Part shown: positions 5,235 through 6,057 of the stretch, in pieces
How the letters are laid out: each line of letters begins with the position of its first letter
How positions within the stretch are numbered: position 1 is the stretch's first letter
DNA from: Gemmatimonadota bacterium
GTDB lineage: Bacteria > Gemmatimonadota > Gemmatimonadetes > Longimicrobiales > Gaopeijiaceae
Direction of reading: 5' to 3'
DNA: 6,057 nucleotides
Assembly (NCBI GenBank): GCA_026713345.1
Contig: JAPOOQ010000544.1
Coordinates: 1-6,057, forward strand
Notes under the pieces: model-generated
Databases searched by the model: none
Told to the model about the DNA's origin: nothing
What the model saw: the letters and a program-made list of their open reading frames with translations, nothing else
Program-made: the position numbers and the translations under genes

Positions 5235-6057
5235 ATACGACCATGGCCATTCGCATGCACGAGCTGGGCGGTCCTGAGGTGCTCCGATGGGAAAACATCG
5301 ACCTTCCCGACCCCGGACCGGGTGAAGTGCTGGTCCGGCATGAGGCCATCGGGGTGAACTACGCCGACACCTACCATCGTAGCGGGCTGTACCCATTGCC
5401 TTCACAGCCGGCGGTCACACTGCCAGCGATTGTCGGGGTAGAGGCGGCCGGCGTGGTCGAGGCGGTGGGACCAGGGACGGCCCGGGACGCGAGACCGGAC
5501 GGCATCGACGCCTTCCAGCCCGGTGATCGAGTCGCTTATGGTGACGTGCGGGGTGCCTACTGCGTGCGCAGAGTGGTTCCAGCAAACCGCCTGGTCCGCC
5601 TCCCCGACGGCGTCGACTTCGAGCACGCCGCAGCGGCCATGCTGAAGGGAATGACCTCGTGGTACCTCTGCCGGCGCACCTACCGTCTGAGGGCGGGCGA
5701 GACCGTGCTTGTGCACGCAGGCGCGGGGGCGGTGGGGACGATCCTCTCCCAGTGGTGCAAGGCGCTTGGCGCGACCGTCATCGCTACCGTGGGCAGCGAG
5801 GAGAAGGGCCGCATGGCGCGGGAGCACGGGTGTGACCACGTCGTCTTCTACGAGGAGGAGGACTTCGTGGAACGGGGGCGGGAGATCACCGGCGGCAAGG
5901 GCGTACCGGTAGTCTTCGACGGCGTCGGCGCGGCCACCTTCGAGGGGTCGCTGAAGTGCCTCTCCCGCTTCGGCATGATGATTGCTTACGGCAACGCCTC
6001 GGGAGTGGTGCCACCGCTCGACATCCTGCGCCTGGCTGCCAGGTGTCTGACCGTGGC
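5231..6057 (+). CDS. qor: NADPH:quinone oxidoreductase, QorA/zeta-crystallin type MDR, 3' end outside window
   Basis: This open frame has 275 codons to the right edge; full QorA is about 325-330 residues, so some 50-60 are missing. Members of this zinc-free medium-chain dehydrogenase/reductase group reduce quinones with NADPH. The GroES-like N-terminal domain includes G-V-N-Y-A-D-T-Y-x-R-S-G-L-Y-P (residues 41-55) and G-V-E-A-A-G-V-V (69-76). The Rossmann domain follows, with K-G-M-T (139-142), H-A-G-A-G-A-V-G (162-169) and F-D-G-V-G (229-233). Order and wording closely follow E. coli QorA, including the later Y-G-N-A-S-G block (253-258). No zinc-ligand set is visible. Odd points are about nine extra residues near 83-92 (acidic and arginine-rich) and Ala-Gly-Ala-Gly-Ala in the nucleotide loop where E. 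coli has Ala-Ala-Ala-Gly-Gly. The start at 5231 overlaps the upstream stop (ATGA); Met5 (5243) is an alternative. Confidence 0.92.
   Translation, partial: MNTTMAIRMHELGGPEVLRWENIDLPDPGPGEVLVRHEAIGVNYADTYHRSGLYPLPSQPAVTLPAIVGVEAAGVVEAVGPGTARDARPDGIDAFQPGDRVAYGDVRGAYCVRRVVPANRLVRLPDGVDFEHAAAAMLKGMTSWYLCRRTYRLRAGETVLVHAGAGAVGTILSQWCKALGATVIATVGSEEKGRMAREHGCDHVVFYEEEDFVERGREITGGKGVPVVFDGVGAATFEGSLKCLSRFGMMIAYGNASGVVPPLDILRLAARCLTV

Overview
The window is GC-rich, visibly around two thirds G+C in the large genes. It looks like a chromosomal piece of a bacterium of the Gemmatimonadota/Acidobacteriota type. That placement is an inference. It rests on the long secreted Asp-box (sortilin/BNR-like) beta-propeller, a family that is strongly expanded in those phyla, on the style of its signal peptide (ending in an alanine followed by Gln-Pro), and on the base composition. 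No rRNA, tRNA or taxonomic marker gene is present to confirm it.

Layout. The left two thirds is a minus-strand block, read from right to left: a group II PLP-dependent aromatic-L-amino-acid decarboxylase (4100-2640), a four-helix DoxX-family membrane protein (2643-2191) whose ATG overlaps the decarboxylase stop by 4 nt, and after a 76-nt gap an exported propeller protein (2114 to the left edge, 704 codons visible, C-terminus missing). A 220-bp divergent intergenic region (4101-4320) separates this block from the plus-strand genes. Those are a short HicB antitoxin (4321-4542, TTG start behind a perfect AGGAGG), the HicA toxin (4539-4733, GTG start, 4-nt overlap), a 145-residue helical protein of unknown function (4797-5234), and a zinc-free NADPH:quinone oxidoreductase of the QorA type (5231 to the right edge, 275 codons visible), which again overlaps its upstream neighbour by 4 nt.

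How the genes work together. Three separate 4-nt stop/start overlaps (2640-2643, 4539-4542, 5231-5234) show three translationally coupled pairs: decarboxylase-DoxX, HicB-HicA, and unknown protein-QOR. The decarboxylase keeps every catalytic residue of animal DOPA decarboxylase, including the loop tyrosine and the PLP-stacking histidine that separate decarboxylases from aldehyde synthases. Two residues of its substrate pocket differ. The HicBA cassette and its leader have lower G+C than their surroundings and look like a small acquired module.

I found no CRISPR array, insertion sequence, RNA gene or convincing rho-independent terminator. I also found no clearly new multi-gene system. The best leads are the decarboxylase-DoxX coupling, the altered decarboxylase pocket, the HicB that lacks a DNA-binding domain, and the unknown protein coupled to the quinone oxidoreductase.
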